Shown here one piece after another: positions 8,439 to 17,103 of a stretch of 64,000 nt of DNA (the stretch's first letter is position 1; each line of letters begins with the position of its first letter). Below the pieces are notes generated by a model that did not search any database, was not told the origin of the DNA, and saw only the letters and a list, made by a program, of their open reading frames with translations. Origin of the DNA: Paenibacillus zeisoli (GTDB taxonomy: Bacteria; Bacillota; Bacilli; Paenibacillales; Paenibacillaceae). The position numbers and the translations under genes are program-made. The stretch covers positions 234 to 64,233 of the forward strand of contig NZ_RZNX01000003.1 in assembly GCF_003994465.1 (NCBI RefSeq), in the 5' to 3' direction.

Positions 8439-9713
8439 ATGAATCAATATGAAGTAATTGTAATTGGGGGCGGCCCATCGGGGCTCATGGCTTCCATTGC
8501 AGCGGCCAAGCAGGGAGCCTCGGTAGTTCTCCTGGACAAAGGGGACAAGCTGGGGCGCAAGCTGGGCATTTCGGGCGGGGGACGCTGTAATGTGACCAAT
8601 GCCAAGGAGGTCGATGAGCTGATCCGGTTCATTCCGGGCAACGGACGATTTCTCTACAGCGCCTTTGCTCATTTCAATAACCGCGACATTATTCAGTTCT
8701 TTGAAGATCTCGGCATTGCTCTGAAAGAAGAGGACAACGGAAGGATGTTCCCGGTATCCGACAAAGCCAAGACGGTAGTCGATGCCCTTGTTGGCAAAGC
8801 CTTCTCGCTCGGAGTCAAGCTGCTCACCCATGAACCTGTGAAGGAAATTCTCTACAGTCCGGAAGGCGTACAGGGCGTTCTGCTGGAATCCGGCAAAAAA
8901 ATATCATCGTCAGCTGTTATTGTAGCTACAGGAGGGAGATCGGTTCCACACACCGGCTCTACAGGAGATGGTTATCCCTGGGCCAAGGCCGCAGGGCACA
9001 CCATTACGGAGCTCTACCCTACCGAAGTGCCTATCGTCTCTAAGGAACCCTTCATCGTGAGCCGTGAGCTCCAAGGCTTGTCCCTTAGAGACGTAGAGCT
9101 GTCTGTAATGAATCCGAAAGGCAAAGCGGTCATTTCGCACCGTGGAGACATGATCTTCACCCACTTCGGTCTGTCGGGTCCGATCGCGCTTCGCTGCAGC
9201 CAGTTCATAAGGCAGGTGAAGAACAAGCACAAGGTGCAGGACGCCCTGCTCCAGATCGATCTGTTCCCGGATCACTCGGCCGGCTCACTTGAACAGGAGC
9301 TTCGCCGCCTGGCAGCCGCTGAGCCGAAAAAGGCGCTCAAGAACGTGTTCAAAGGCACGATACCGGAGCGCCTGCTGCCACTGCTCTTCAGCCAGGCCGG
9401 ACTTCCTGGCGACACTACGTACGAGCATCTGCCGAAGGAGCCATGGAGCTCTTTCATCTCCGTGCTCAAAGCTTTCCCGGTCAAGGCAACGGGAACTCGG
9501 CCTTTTGAGGAAGCCTTTGTTACCGGAGGAGGCGTTCACCTCAAGGAGATTGATCCGAAGACGATGGAGTCCAAGCTGATGCCCGGTCTCTTCTTCTGCG
9601 GTGAGGTACTCGATATCCATGGCTACACCGGCGGATATAATATCACTGCCGCCTTCACCACAGGCTATACAGCGGGTTCTCACGCCGGGGATAGCACTCG
9701 TCATCGCCGCTAA
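8439..9713 (+). CDS. HI0933-family FAD-dependent oxidoreductase
   Basis: 424 residues. N-terminal Rossmann motif GGGPSG at about 10-15, [30 protein letters not shown] and a C-terminal [24 protein letters not shown], all hallmarks of the HI0933/YtfP (BaiN-like) NAD(P)/FAD flavoproteins. The physiological substrate is not known for most members. RBS GAAAGGACG is 7 bases before the ATG. Divergent from the kinase gene, with a terminator directly downstream. Confidence 0.93.
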   Translation: MNQYEVIVIGGGPSGLMASIAAAKQGASVVLLDKGDKLGRKLGISGGGRCNVTNAKEVDELIRFIPGNGRFLYSAFAHFNNRDIIQFFEDLGIALKEEDNGRMFPVSDKAKTVVDALVGKAFSLGVKLLTHEPVKEILYSPEGVQGVLLESGKKISSSAVIVATGGRSVPHTGSTGDGYPWAKAAGHTITELYPTEVPIVSKEPFIVSRELQGLSLRDVELSVMNPKGKAVISHRGDMIFTHFGLSGPIALRCSQFIRQVKNKHKVQDALLQIDLFPDHSAGSLEQELRRLAAAEPKKALKNVFKGTIPERLLPLLFSQAGLPGDTTYEHLPKEPWSSFISVLKAFPVKATGTRPFEEAFVTGGGVHLKEIDPKTMESKLMPGLFFCGEVLDIHGYTGGYNITAAFTTGYTAGSHAGDSTRHRR

Positions 9714-9740
9714 TCCACCCCCTGGTGGACGGCGAACCCA

Positions 9741-9788
9741 AACAGGCCACCCACGAATAATTCCGGGGTGGCCTGTTAAGCATTTTTT
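9741..9788 (+). terminator. Intrinsic terminator
   Basis: AACAGGCCACCC (9741-9752) pairs with GGGTGGCCTGTT (9766-9777), followed by AAGCATTTTTT. It can also act between the convergent acetyltransferase gene. Confidence 0.85.
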
Positions 9789-9817
9789 GGCGGGAAACGT
9801 TCCTTGTAGGGCTAAGC

Positions 9818-10303
9818 TCAAAGCTTAAGTACCATCCGGAGTGTCCTCAGCATATGGCCGTCAAATTCATCCTCAAACTCGGTAACTTCCATAAACCCCT
9901 TAGCTTCATAAAACTTCCGTCCGACCTCGTTATCCCTTTCAACATTGACATAGACCTCTTTCGCGCTTGGCGAATGACTAAGTCCTTCCTGCAGCAGAGC
10001 TGAACCTATCCCTTGGCCTTGGACTTCAGGCTCTAGATAAATCGCCGTGAGTTCCACTGTCCCCTCCCCACTTAAGGGTGAGAAATTGGCGAAGCCAATA
10101 ATCCGATCTTGATGCTCAGCAACGTACAGGAAGGAATGCTCTAAGCGTCTATGCAGCATCTCTTCGCTATAGGCTGAATTCAAGAATCGATCCTGAATCT
10201 CGTACGGAATAATGCCTTCATAGACTTCATTCCAGCTCGTTCTCGCTACACGTTGAACCTGCCTGATATCCGCTGCCATCATTGGACGTACAAGGTATTC
10301 CAT
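9818..10303 (-). CDS. GNAT-family N-acetyltransferase
   Basis: 161 residues. Acetyl-CoA binding motif A is visible as VQGQGIGSALLQEG, preceded by the beta4 strand VELTAIYLEP and followed by VYVNVERDNEVGRKFYEAKGF. The acceptor substrate cannot be read from sequence. AGGAGCTG lies upstream of the ATG. It is followed by ecsA-ecsB in reverse order upstream but separated by about 95 bp, so co-transcription is uncertain. Confidence 0.92.
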   Translation of the reverse strand: MEYLVRPMMAADIRQVQRVARTSWNEVYEGIIPYEIQDRFLNSAYSEEMLHRRLEHSFLYVAEHQDRIIGFANFSPLSGEGTVELTAIYLEPEVQGQGIGSALLQEGLSHSPSAKEVYVNVERDNEVGRKFYEAKGFMEVTEFEDEFDGHMLRTLRMVLKL

Positions 10304-10397
10304 TTCACATCAGCTCCTGTTAGGGTAGTTCCCCTGTAAATAAACAGTCTCACTGTTAAGCTTAAATCTCACTTTATAGACGAAAATTTTCCCTTCC

Positions 10398-11663
10398 CTA
10401 TCCTTCCATGGTTCTCCGGCCCATACGGCCGCTCCCGAACACTTTCCATAACGCAGAACTTGCCCACCAGTTCAATCCGAATCCCGCGATCAGAAAGACA
10501 GGTACAGCCCACCAGACGTGCATTATTCTAATGCCCATGCTTAAGCTTAAAAGCAGGATACTTGGAAGCATGAGCAGTCTCATTGCCGGAGACGACAGCA
10601 GATAAGCGTCGGATTCAGCCAAAGGCAGCATATTCATGAACGGCGAGGTGAGAAAGTATTTACGATACCCATTCATCCAGTAGGACAGCATCATAATTAG
10701 TGCCACATAGACCAGAACATTAATGGGAAAAGGAGGTAGATAACATGCAGCCATCCCGATTAACGTGAACTGGAGATATAATTTGATATTTACGCGGCTG
10801 CGGTAGAACGCCTTGACTGCAGACTCAGCAATCCGCTCGGGCGCTTCTCGTATACGGAACAGCCGGTTCGAGCTCCGAAATATCCAGGGTCTTGGCTTCT
10901 GCTCACGAGGTTTATCTACGGCTCCAGAGAGCAGCGCGGCAGTCAGCCGGGTCTTCTGTCTCTCATCTTCGCGGACATCTGCTAGAAAGGTACCCCGCAA
11001 GCGGAACCGGACGATAGTCAGCACGGCAATTAAGGCAGTGAATCCCAGTCCAGCAGCAAGGGTACCGGATGGCGATGCGGTGAGGAATGAAGCTGGCAGG
11101 ATATATAGGCCTGTGAGCAGGAAGAAAGCTGAATACTTCACCACATATCGGAGCCAACCGGACATCAGAACCTGAATGTGATGTTCCGTTATCATCAGAG
11201 CCAATTTGTATGCAGCAGTAATACTGAATAGAAGTATAATTCCAGTCAGGTTAACCTTGAAGACTTGATGAAGCAGAGGAGTCAGCATAAGTACCAGAAT
11301 CGCTGTGACTATAATTTGAAAAAGCAGACTGAAGAACCAGCCCAGTCGCAAAATAGAGCTCTGCCAGCGCTCTTGCTGCTTGAGGAAGAGCACATCTGCG
11401 GCTTCCCGGTACAGAATAACTCCACCGCTTTGGCGCAGCGCCAGCATAAGCACCAGCGGAATTACGGCAAAGGGAAGGCGAGAGATCCATTCCGGAGGAC
11501 TGGCGAGCAGATCATAATATAAGCGCACAAGCAGCAAAATCCCCGGGATAACCATATATAGGGCGACAGTAATATCGACAACGGAACGAATCACGCCATA
11601 CTGCTTGCGAACATGATCTATCCATCTGCGTATAAACAGGCGCCTGCTGCTGTCCAGCGACAT
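10398..11663 (-). CDS. ecsB: ABC transporter permease EcsB
   Basis: 421 residues with about eight membrane segments in two groups separated by a charged stretch near 230-280. Length, topology and the N-terminal RRWIDHVRKQYGVIRSVVD match EcsB, the membrane partner of the EcsA ATPase. In B. subtilis the Ecs exporter affects protein secretion, competence and intramembrane proteolysis by RasP. The gene begins 52 bp after ecsA; EcsC is not present. GAAGGAGG precedes the ATG. Confidence 0.88.
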   Translation of the reverse strand: MSLDSSRRLFIRRWIDHVRKQYGVIRSVVDITVALYMVIPGILLLVRLYYDLLASPPEWISRLPFAVIPLVLMLALRQSGGVILYREAADVLFLKQQERWQSSILRLGWFFSLLFQIIVTAILVLMLTPLLHQVFKVNLTGIILLFSITAAYKLALMITEHHIQVLMSGWLRYVVKYSAFFLLTGLYILPASFLTASPSGTLAAGLGFTALIAVLTIVRFRLRGTFLADVREDERQKTRLTAALLSGAVDKPREQKPRPWIFRSSNRLFRIREAPERIAESAVKAFYRSRVNIKLYLQFTLIGMAACYLPPFPINVLVYVALIMMLSYWMNGYRKYFLTSPFMNMLPLAESDAYLLSSPAMRLLMLPSILLLSLSMGIRIMHVWWAVPVFLIAGFGLNWWASSALWKVFGSGRMGRRTMEG

Positions 11664-11715
11664 ATCAGATTCCTCCTTCTTCTGTTAATTCAGACACTAT
11701 AAGAACAGGACAGGA

Positions 11716-12429
11716 CTAAGTTAATTTGTCAAAACAATCAAATAAGGAAGCTCCCGGCAGTCCGCTTGCTTCGCGTATAGCCTCCAAAGTTCCACTTGCT
11801 GCCACATGCCCATTCGAGATCAGGATAAAGTCATCACATATTCGCTCCGCCGTATCCAGCACGTGCGTAGACATCAGCACGCCTGCTCCTCTTCGCCGCT
11901 CTTCTTCCAGCAGCCCAAGGAAGTCCTTGGTCGCTCTCGGGTCCAGACCGATAAACGGCTCGTCCACGATATATACATCCGGGCGGATCAGGAATCCAAT
12001 CATGAGCATCATCTTCTGCTGCATCCCTTTGGAGAAGCTCCCCGGCAGATGATCGCGGACCTCGTTCATACGGAACTTCTCCAGCAAATGAGAGGCTTCT
12101 CGTTCAAAATCCACCTCATCCATTCCATAGACAGCTGCAGCCAGACCCAGGTGCTCCCACAGCGTCAGCGTATCGTAGTAGACGGGCTGTTCCGGGACAT
12201 AGGCGTAGCTTCCTGACGCCCCGCCGAATTTGATGTCCGCCTTGGCATGCGGCAGCAGATCGAGAATGGTCTTGATGGTCGTGCTTTTGCCAGCCCCGTT
12301 CGGTCCAATCAAGCCCGTCAGCCTTCCTGCACGCACATCGATATCTACATCCCGGATCCTCGGCTGACCGGCTTCATAACCTGCTTCTTCAATATGTACT
12401 TGAATCACGCTTTCATCTGGTACCTTCAA
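11716..12429 (-). CDS. ecsA: ABC transporter ATP-binding protein EcsA
   Basis: About 237 residues. Walker A GPNGAGKST, signature SFSKGMQQK, Walker B VYIVDEP and switch His in STHVLD. The SFSKGMQQK signature and partner gene point to EcsA. Start TTG 12429 is preferred because GGGGGGAG sits 8 bases upstream; GTG 12438 would overlap that site. Forms an operon with ecsB. Confidence 0.9.
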   Translation of the reverse strand: MKVPDESVIQVHIEEAGYEAGQPRIRDVDIDVRAGRLTGLIGPNGAGKSTTIKTILDLLPHAKADIKFGGASGSYAYVPEQPVYYDTLTLWEHLGLAAAVYGMDEVDFEREASHLLEKFRMNEVRDHLPGSFSKGMQQKMMLMIGFLIRPDVYIVDEPFIGLDPRATKDFLGLLEEERRRGAGVLMSTHVLDTAERICDDFILISNGHVAASGTLEAIREASGLPGASLFDCFDKLT

Positions 12430-12570
12430 GCCGCCCACTCCCCCCTACTAAATTGATTTATTGATCGTATAACGTCTTGTCCATCACTTGATATTAAAAA
12501 GTACGCAAAATAACCCGAAAAGTCGCAGGGGGCGAGAGCAGCTGAGCCGTTCTGCTTGTCCGGCCATGCA

Positions 12571-12608
12571 AAAGAAGAGCAGCCTCCCAAACGGAAGGCT
12601 GCTCTTCT
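12571..12608 (-). terminator. Intrinsic terminator
   Basis: AGAAGAGCAGCCT (12573-12585) pairs with AGGCTGCTCTTCT (12596-12608). Read on the minus strand it ends in TCTTTTGC, just after the stop of the 114-residue protein. Confidence 0.8.
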
Positions 12609-12619
12609 CTGTGCCTGAA

Positions 12620-12964
12620 TCAGGACTGATTCGTGATACGGTGCAGGGCTTGTGCACATTCATGCAGGTGACGGGAATAGTCGGCGACAAGATCCTGAAT
12701 GACCTCTCTACGCTCATCCACGTGATCCCCGGATCTTTCCACATCCACAAGGCTCACTTTAATCTCGCGAGGATCCAGATAAGTACACTGGAAGTCAAAA
12801 GAGTAGAACTGATGCCCGGCTGCATTAATATGAACCCGCAGACTCTGAGGATCTTTCCCGTCAGCAAGCACCTGTGCGCTATCTCCTGAATTCAGGAATT
12901 CAGGCAGCTGCTGCTGCCAGGCATTGACCAGCATATTCTGGTCCAAGTTGAACGATTCGTTCAT
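12620..12964 (-). CDS. Conserved-looking protein of unknown function, 114 residues
   Basis: Soluble, acidic, with a predicted beta-rich middle (SLRVHINAAGHQFYSFDFQCTYLDP) and helical ends. GGGGAGG precedes the ATG and a terminator follows, so it is a real single-gene unit. I do not recognise the family. The pattern of alternating hydrophobic residues in the middle suggests a small beta-sheet domain; no catalytic motif is visible. Confidence 0.75.
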   Translation of the reverse strand: MNESFNLDQNMLVNAWQQQLPEFLNSGDSAQVLADGKDPQSLRVHINAAGHQFYSFDFQCTYLDPREIKVSLVDVERSGDHVDERREVIQDLVADYSRHLHECAQALHRITNQS

Positions 12965-13049
12965 TTATCACACCTCCCCTTACTGTTAAGGTGTGGAGGG
13001 TTACCCTTTTTTATACTTCGATATTATCCTGTTTCCCAATTGATGCGTC

Positions 13050-14570
13050 TTAGGCATCCTGTCTGGTCCTCGATGGCTTATGGGCCGGCTCGTCCGTCCC
13101 TGGCGGTCTGCTCCGCAGTCCAAGCACACTTAACGCTCCAAACAGGGCAATTACAGCCATAATGATGAATTGCAGATGGAGACCGCCTTCCAGGAAATGA
13201 CGAAGGGTGTTCCAAAGCTCCTTCGGCAGCTCTGCTATTTTCTCTGGGGATAACAGTTTATTGATATCGTCCTGGGATACAGCGGTTCCCTGCTTGCGGC
13301 TTGCATCAGCCGCACTTGAGATATGCTGGTTAATCAATACGCCGAACACAGCAACCCCGATCGTCTGACCAAGTGACTTCACGAAGGAGTTCAGCGCCGT
13401 GGATGCCCCTCTCAGGTTGAAGCCTACAGAGGATTGGGCAATGATCGTGAACACGGTGAAGGAGAAGCCGAAGCCAAGTCCGTACAGAGCATTCCATACC
13501 ATAAGCAGATACTCGGGAGTCTTATCCGTAGCCAAGGCGAGCCCACTTGCTCCAATCAATACGAATAAAAGTCCAATGAATGAGGTCAGACGTGAACCAT
13601 GTTTGACGATCCAGCGGCCTCCGATCACCGATCCGATGAGCCAGGAGAAGGACATGGGGGCAAGCAGCAGCCCCGATTCGGTGGCGCTTTTGCCCAGTAC
13701 ACCCTGAACCCATAATGGAAAATAGGAGGTAAGCCCGATCAGCAGAGCACTGGTCAGCAGACTCGCGATATTGGAGAAGGCAATGTCTTTGTATCGGAAC
13801 AGCCTCAAGGGAACAAGCGGCTCCTCGGCTTTCTTTTCTACAATGAAGAACAACACCAAGGCGATAACTGCAATCGCAAAGATAACGAGAAGTTCCGGAG
13901 AATTCCAGTCAAGATACTGTCCTCCAGCCGCAAGCCCGAACAACAGGGCCGCAACCCCGATCGTAAAGGTCACTGCACCCGGATAGTCGATCTTCACCTT
14001 CTTCTTCTCTATATTCTCCTTCAAATACTTGATAATAAATACAAGCGAGAGGAGACCAAACGGAATATTAAAGCCGAACACCCATCTCCAATTCAAGTAA
14101 TCCACCACATACCCGCCCAGCAGAGGTCCAACCAGAGAGGAAATTCCCCATACGGAGCTCAGATAACCCTGCACCTTGGAACGTTCCTCCATGGAATAAA
14201 TATCTCCGATGATAGTGAAGGTAACCGGAATGAGTCCTCCCGCTCCAATCCCTTGAATCGCCCGGAAAATGATCAGCTGCTCCATACTCATGGCGAACCC
14301 GCACATGAGGGATCCTCCCAGAAACAGAATCGAGCCGACTACGAATACCAGCTTCCGTCCGAACAGGTCACTGATCTTGCCGAAGATCGGCGTTGTTACT
14401 GACATCGTGAGCAGATAAGCCGTGAATACCCAGCTGAGCAGCTGGGCGCCGCCAAGATCACCTACGATTCTTGGTCCTGCGGGTCCGATTACCGTACCTT
14501 CAATGGCTGCGAGAAAGGTCGATAGCAGAAGGCCGGCCAAAATATAATTACGCTTTAATGAGGATTGCAC
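13050..14570 (-). CDS. MFS drug exporter, DHA2 (14-TM) type
   Basis: 506 residues with 14 likely membrane segments. Motif A GKISDLFGRK after TM2, motif C-like GPLLGGYVVDYLNWRW, and AIQGIGAGGLIPVTF place it in the EmrB/QacA-type proton-driven multidrug exporters. Start GTG 14570 with GGTAGGT upstream. The approximately 150-bp leader contains a promoter with a palindromic operator and a long hairpin element homologous to one upstream of another exporter at 53.7 kb. Substrate unknown. Confidence 0.92.
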   Translation of the reverse strand: MQSSLKRNYILAGLLLSTFLAAIEGTVIGPAGPRIVGDLGGAQLLSWVFTAYLLTMSVTTPIFGKISDLFGRKLVFVVGSILFLGGSLMCGFAMSMEQLIIFRAIQGIGAGGLIPVTFTIIGDIYSMEERSKVQGYLSSVWGISSLVGPLLGGYVVDYLNWRWVFGFNIPFGLLSLVFIIKYLKENIEKKKVKIDYPGAVTFTIGVAALLFGLAAGGQYLDWNSPELLVIFAIAVIALVLFFIVEKKAEEPLVPLRLFRYKDIAFSNIASLLTSALLIGLTSYFPLWVQGVLGKSATESGLLLAPMSFSWLIGSVIGGRWIVKHGSRLTSFIGLLFVLIGASGLALATDKTPEYLLMVWNALYGLGFGFSFTVFTIIAQSSVGFNLRGASTALNSFVKSLGQTIGVAVFGVLINQHISSAADASRKQGTAVSQDDINKLLSPEKIAELPKELWNTLRHFLEGGLHLQFIIMAVIALFGALSVLGLRSRPPGTDEPAHKPSRTRQDA

Positions 14571-14590
14571 GCGAATATGACCTACCCTTC

Positions 14591-14719
14591 TATGTTGAAT
14601 GAACTACTAATACACACGTATGGCAGTCATGTGAAATGTTCTTCTGCTCACAAAGGCGAACGCTTCGCTTCTGCAGAGACATTTCACACACCTAATGTAA
14701 TTTCTTAAAGTCTAATTAT
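14591..14719. repeat. Palindromic ~130-bp element, copy A
   Basis: Imperfect long inverted repeat. The core stem TGTGAAATGT pairs with ACATTTCACA, with inner stems TCTGC/GCAGA and GCGAA/TTCGC. Aligned with 53677-53803 it shares the stem sequences and outer arms but not the loops. It lies wholly in the transcribed leader of the MFS gene. Confidence 0.7.
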
Positions 14720-14742
14720 CAATTTCGTACACAACGTGTAAA
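14715..14742 (-). promoter_or_regulatory. MFS gene promoter with palindromic operator
   Basis: Minus strand TTTACA (14737-14742), 16-bp spacer, GATAAT (14715-14720). The palindrome TACAC-GTT-GTGTA (14728-14740) covers the -35 and spacer, a typical position for a repressor. No regulator gene is adjacent. Confidence 0.65.
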
Positions 14743-14801
14743 CAATTAGCAAAAACTAATTATAAACCTCAGCCCAAGGGAAGTCCATGTACCTGACCAA
14801 C

Positions 14802-14836
14802 AAAAAAAGCCGCCCGAAGGTTATTCCTTCGAACAG
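14802..14836 (-). terminator. Intrinsic terminator of the ykoCED operon
   Basis: On the minus strand CGAAGG-AATAA-CCTTCG, with further partial pairing outside, then GGCGGCTTTTTTT. It begins at the ykoD stop. Confidence 0.75.
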
Positions 14837-16408
14837 CTATCTTAGGGGTGATCTGCGTAGTTCACCCTGGTCCAATGTAAAAATCGTATCGGCTTCATCT
14901 TCAAAATGCTCAGGTTCGTGTGTGATGATGAGCAGCGCAGCTCCCTCCTCAGAGGCTGTTCTGCAAAGGTTGGTAAGCACCTTGGCCCCTGCATAATCCG
15001 TACCAGCCGTGGGCTCATCCAGAACATACAGCTTTTTGCGTGACATGAACTGAGCCGCAGCACCCAACAGGCGCTTCTCTCCCCCGCTCAGCAAATAGGG
15101 AGAGGCATCGTGTCTTCCACCGAGGCCAGCGACTTCAAGGAGACTTTCAGCCCTCTGCATTACTTCCTCTGGAACGGGAGCTCCCGGTTCCAGCGACATA
15201 TCCAGCCTGGGTCCGTACAGCATCTCATCCAGTACGTTCGAGGTGACGAATTGGTGTTCGGGCTCCTGAAATAAATACCCGATCTGCTCCGCAAGCTCAT
15301 AGGTCTTCATGCGGGAGGCTTCCCGGCCCTCCCAGAACAGCACCCCTTTGGGCATAGGCAGAAGGTTCATCAGCAGCTGCGACAGGGTCGTCTTGCCGGA
15401 GCCGTTCTCCCCGCAGATCAGCGCCCATTCGCCGGGGCGCAGCGACATGCTGATGCCGCGAAGCACGGTGGCTGCGCTGCCAGGGTAGCGGAACGCTAGG
15501 TTCCGCAGCTCTAGCAGCGGCGAAACCGCTGGGCCCGCCGGACCTTGCGCCTTGGCCCGCGGGGCGCTGGCGGACGCGCTCGGCTGCGCCGCAGTGCCGT
15601 GGCCCGCCGGCCCGGGCTGCGCCTTGCCCTGCGGGGCACCCGCGGCCGCGCTCGGCTGCGCGCCCTGCGGCAGCACGCCGAGCTGCACCAGGCGATCCCG
15701 CCGGGTGCGCACAAGCTCTTCGGCAGGGCCGTCCAAGGCCACGGTCCCGCCTTCGAGCACCACAAGGCGCCCAGCCGCCGCTGCGATGTCATCGACGCGG
15801 CTGGACACCGTCAAGAGCGTGCGCCCTTCGGCGTGCAGCTGCTGCAGCAGCGCGAGCAGCTGCTCCCGCGAAGCCCTGTCCAAGCTGGATGCCGCATCGT
15901 CGAAGACGATGATGGGTGTCTGCATGGACAGGACCGCGGCAATGCCCGTGCGCTGCCGCTGACCACCGGACAGCGCATGGACGGAGCTTGTCCGCTGCTC
16001 CGTCAGCCGGACGGCAGCAAGGGCTTCGTTCACTCGCCCGGCAATCTCCAGCGCGGGAACGCGCAGGTTCTCGGGTCCGAAGGAGACCTCGTCCTCAACT
16101 CTTCCCTGAACGAGCTGGGCATCCGGGTCCTGGAAGACGATTCCGATGCGTCCTGCGATCTCAGCAATTTGTGCTTCAAGCGGATCCACGCCTCCGACGC
16201 GAACAACCCCCTCCCGCTCTCCACCGCCAATGCGCGGAAGGTAACCATTCAGAAGCTGGCACAGGGCGGACTTTCCACTTCCGCTCCGGCCGGTTATGGC
16301 GACCCACTCCCCTGGCTCCACAAGGAGAGACAAGTCATTCAAGGCAGGCCGTGTCTCCATCTCATACGTATAGGTCACGTGTTCAAGCTCGATTACCGGA
16401 GCTTTCAA
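14837..16408 (-). CDS. ykoD: ECF-type transporter, double ATP-binding protein (YkoD-like)
   Basis: 523 residues with two ABC ATPase domains in one chain. Domain 1: Walker A GRSGSGKSA, signature LSGGQRQR, Walker B PIIVFDDA. Domain 2: GENGSGKTT, LSGGEKR, LYVLDEPTAG. They are joined by an Ala/Pro/Gln/Gly-rich linker of about 50 residues encoded by very GC-rich DNA (about 15530-15680). It powers uptake by an energy-coupling-factor transporter; with YkoE and YkoC next to it the substrate is most likely the thiamine precursor hydroxymethylpyrimidine or thiamine. TTG start 16408, AAGGAGC upstream, 3 bp after the ykoE stop. Confidence 0.9.
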   Translation of the reverse strand: MKAPVIELEHVTYTYEMETRPALNDLSLLVEPGEWVAITGRSGSGKSALCQLLNGYLPRIGGGEREGVVRVGGVDPLEAQIAEIAGRIGIVFQDPDAQLVQGRVEDEVSFGPENLRVPALEIAGRVNEALAAVRLTEQRTSSVHALSGGQRQRTGIAAVLSMQTPIIVFDDAASSLDRASREQLLALLQQLHAEGRTLLTVSSRVDDIAAAAGRLVVLEGGTVALDGPAEELVRTRRDRLVQLGVLPQGAQPSAAAGAPQGKAQPGPAGHGTAAQPSASASAPRAKAQGPAGPAVSPLLELRNLAFRYPGSAATVLRGISMSLRPGEWALICGENGSGKTTLSQLLMNLLPMPKGVLFWEGREASRMKTYELAEQIGYLFQEPEHQFVTSNVLDEMLYGPRLDMSLEPGAPVPEEVMQRAESLLEVAGLGGRHDASPYLLSGGEKRLLGAAAQFMSRKKLYVLDEPTAGTDYAGAKVLTNLCRTASEEGAALLIITHEPEHFEDEADTIFTLDQGELRRSPLR

Positions 16409-16411
16409 GAT

Positions 16412-17005
16412 CTAAGCTCCTTGTCCCCGGCTGATCGCGAACCGTCTCAGCAGCTGGGTTCTGATTAGCGCAGATCCCAGAACTTGAGTCAGAAGACCGC
16501 ACAGCAGAATACCGCTAACAATTCTTACCCCCAGGGCGATAAGCAGGATTGAAGTTCCCCACTTCGTGTAATGGAACATGTTCGCCGCGAAGAAGAACCA
16601 GATCGGCACCATGGCTCCTCCTGCAATCATCAGAACGCCGAGGTTCCATTTCCGGTAGCGGACGATTGCGAATACAAGCTCGGCAATCACCATGTAACAT
16701 GCTGCAGCGACGAAACAGGAAGCAATTCCGTATGCCGTTCCCATAAAGGCCTGAACCACGCCGCCGATACCATATGTAATCACTGCCGTACCGGGTTTAC
16801 GAATAATGTAATAGGCTAGAAGTCCATAAATCATATATATTCCGGTAATGGATGATGTTGCAATGGGTCCCCCCAATGTATTGAGTGCCTGATTGATGGG
16901 TGAGATGTACGTTGTCATCACCGCGTTGGCTGTAGCCAGCATCGCCATTAATACAATCTCCATGGTTGTGAATGCTGCAAACACGCTTTTCTTGGAACTT
17001 GCCAT
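16412..17005 (-). CDS. ykoE: ECF substrate-binding (S) component YkoE
   Basis: 197 residues, about six membrane segments, with the YkoE-family pattern ANAVMTTYISPINQ...LGGPIATSSITGIYMIYGLLA and AFMGTAYGIASCF. This family binds thiamine or HMP for the YkoEDC transporter. AAAGGGAG precedes the ATG. It has its own likely promoter (17042-17070) and couples tightly to ykoD. I see no TPP riboswitch upstream of it or of the operon. Confidence 0.9.
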   Translation of the reverse strand: MASSKKSVFAAFTTMEIVLMAMLATANAVMTTYISPINQALNTLGGPIATSSITGIYMIYGLLAYYIIRKPGTAVITYGIGGVVQAFMGTAYGIASCFVAAACYMVIAELVFAIVRYRKWNLGVLMIAGGAMVPIWFFFAANMFHYTKWGTSILLIALGVRIVSGILLCGLLTQVLGSALIRTQLLRRFAISRGQGA

Positions 17006-17041
17006 CTAAAATCTCCCTTTCTATTGTCAACTAACATTATT

Positions 17042-17070
17042 AATTTAGGTTAACAATATTCCTGCGTCAA
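17042..17070 (-). promoter_or_regulatory. Probable ykoE promoter
   Basis: Minus strand TTGACG (17065-17070), 17-bp spacer, TAAATT (17042-17047). TTGTTAAC and GTTGACAA form an inverted repeat across and below the -10, a possible operator. TTGACGCAGGA also occurs in the promoter of the RNA upstream of mutS2. Confidence 0.5.
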
Positions 17071-17103
17071 GTCCTATTTCTAAATTCGATGTCCACTGCT
17101 GTT

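Noticed and set aside
15545-16468. Plus-strand frame of 307 codons opposite ykoD
   Set aside because: Antisense shadow caused by high GC content; the minus-strand product has all ABC ATPase motifs.
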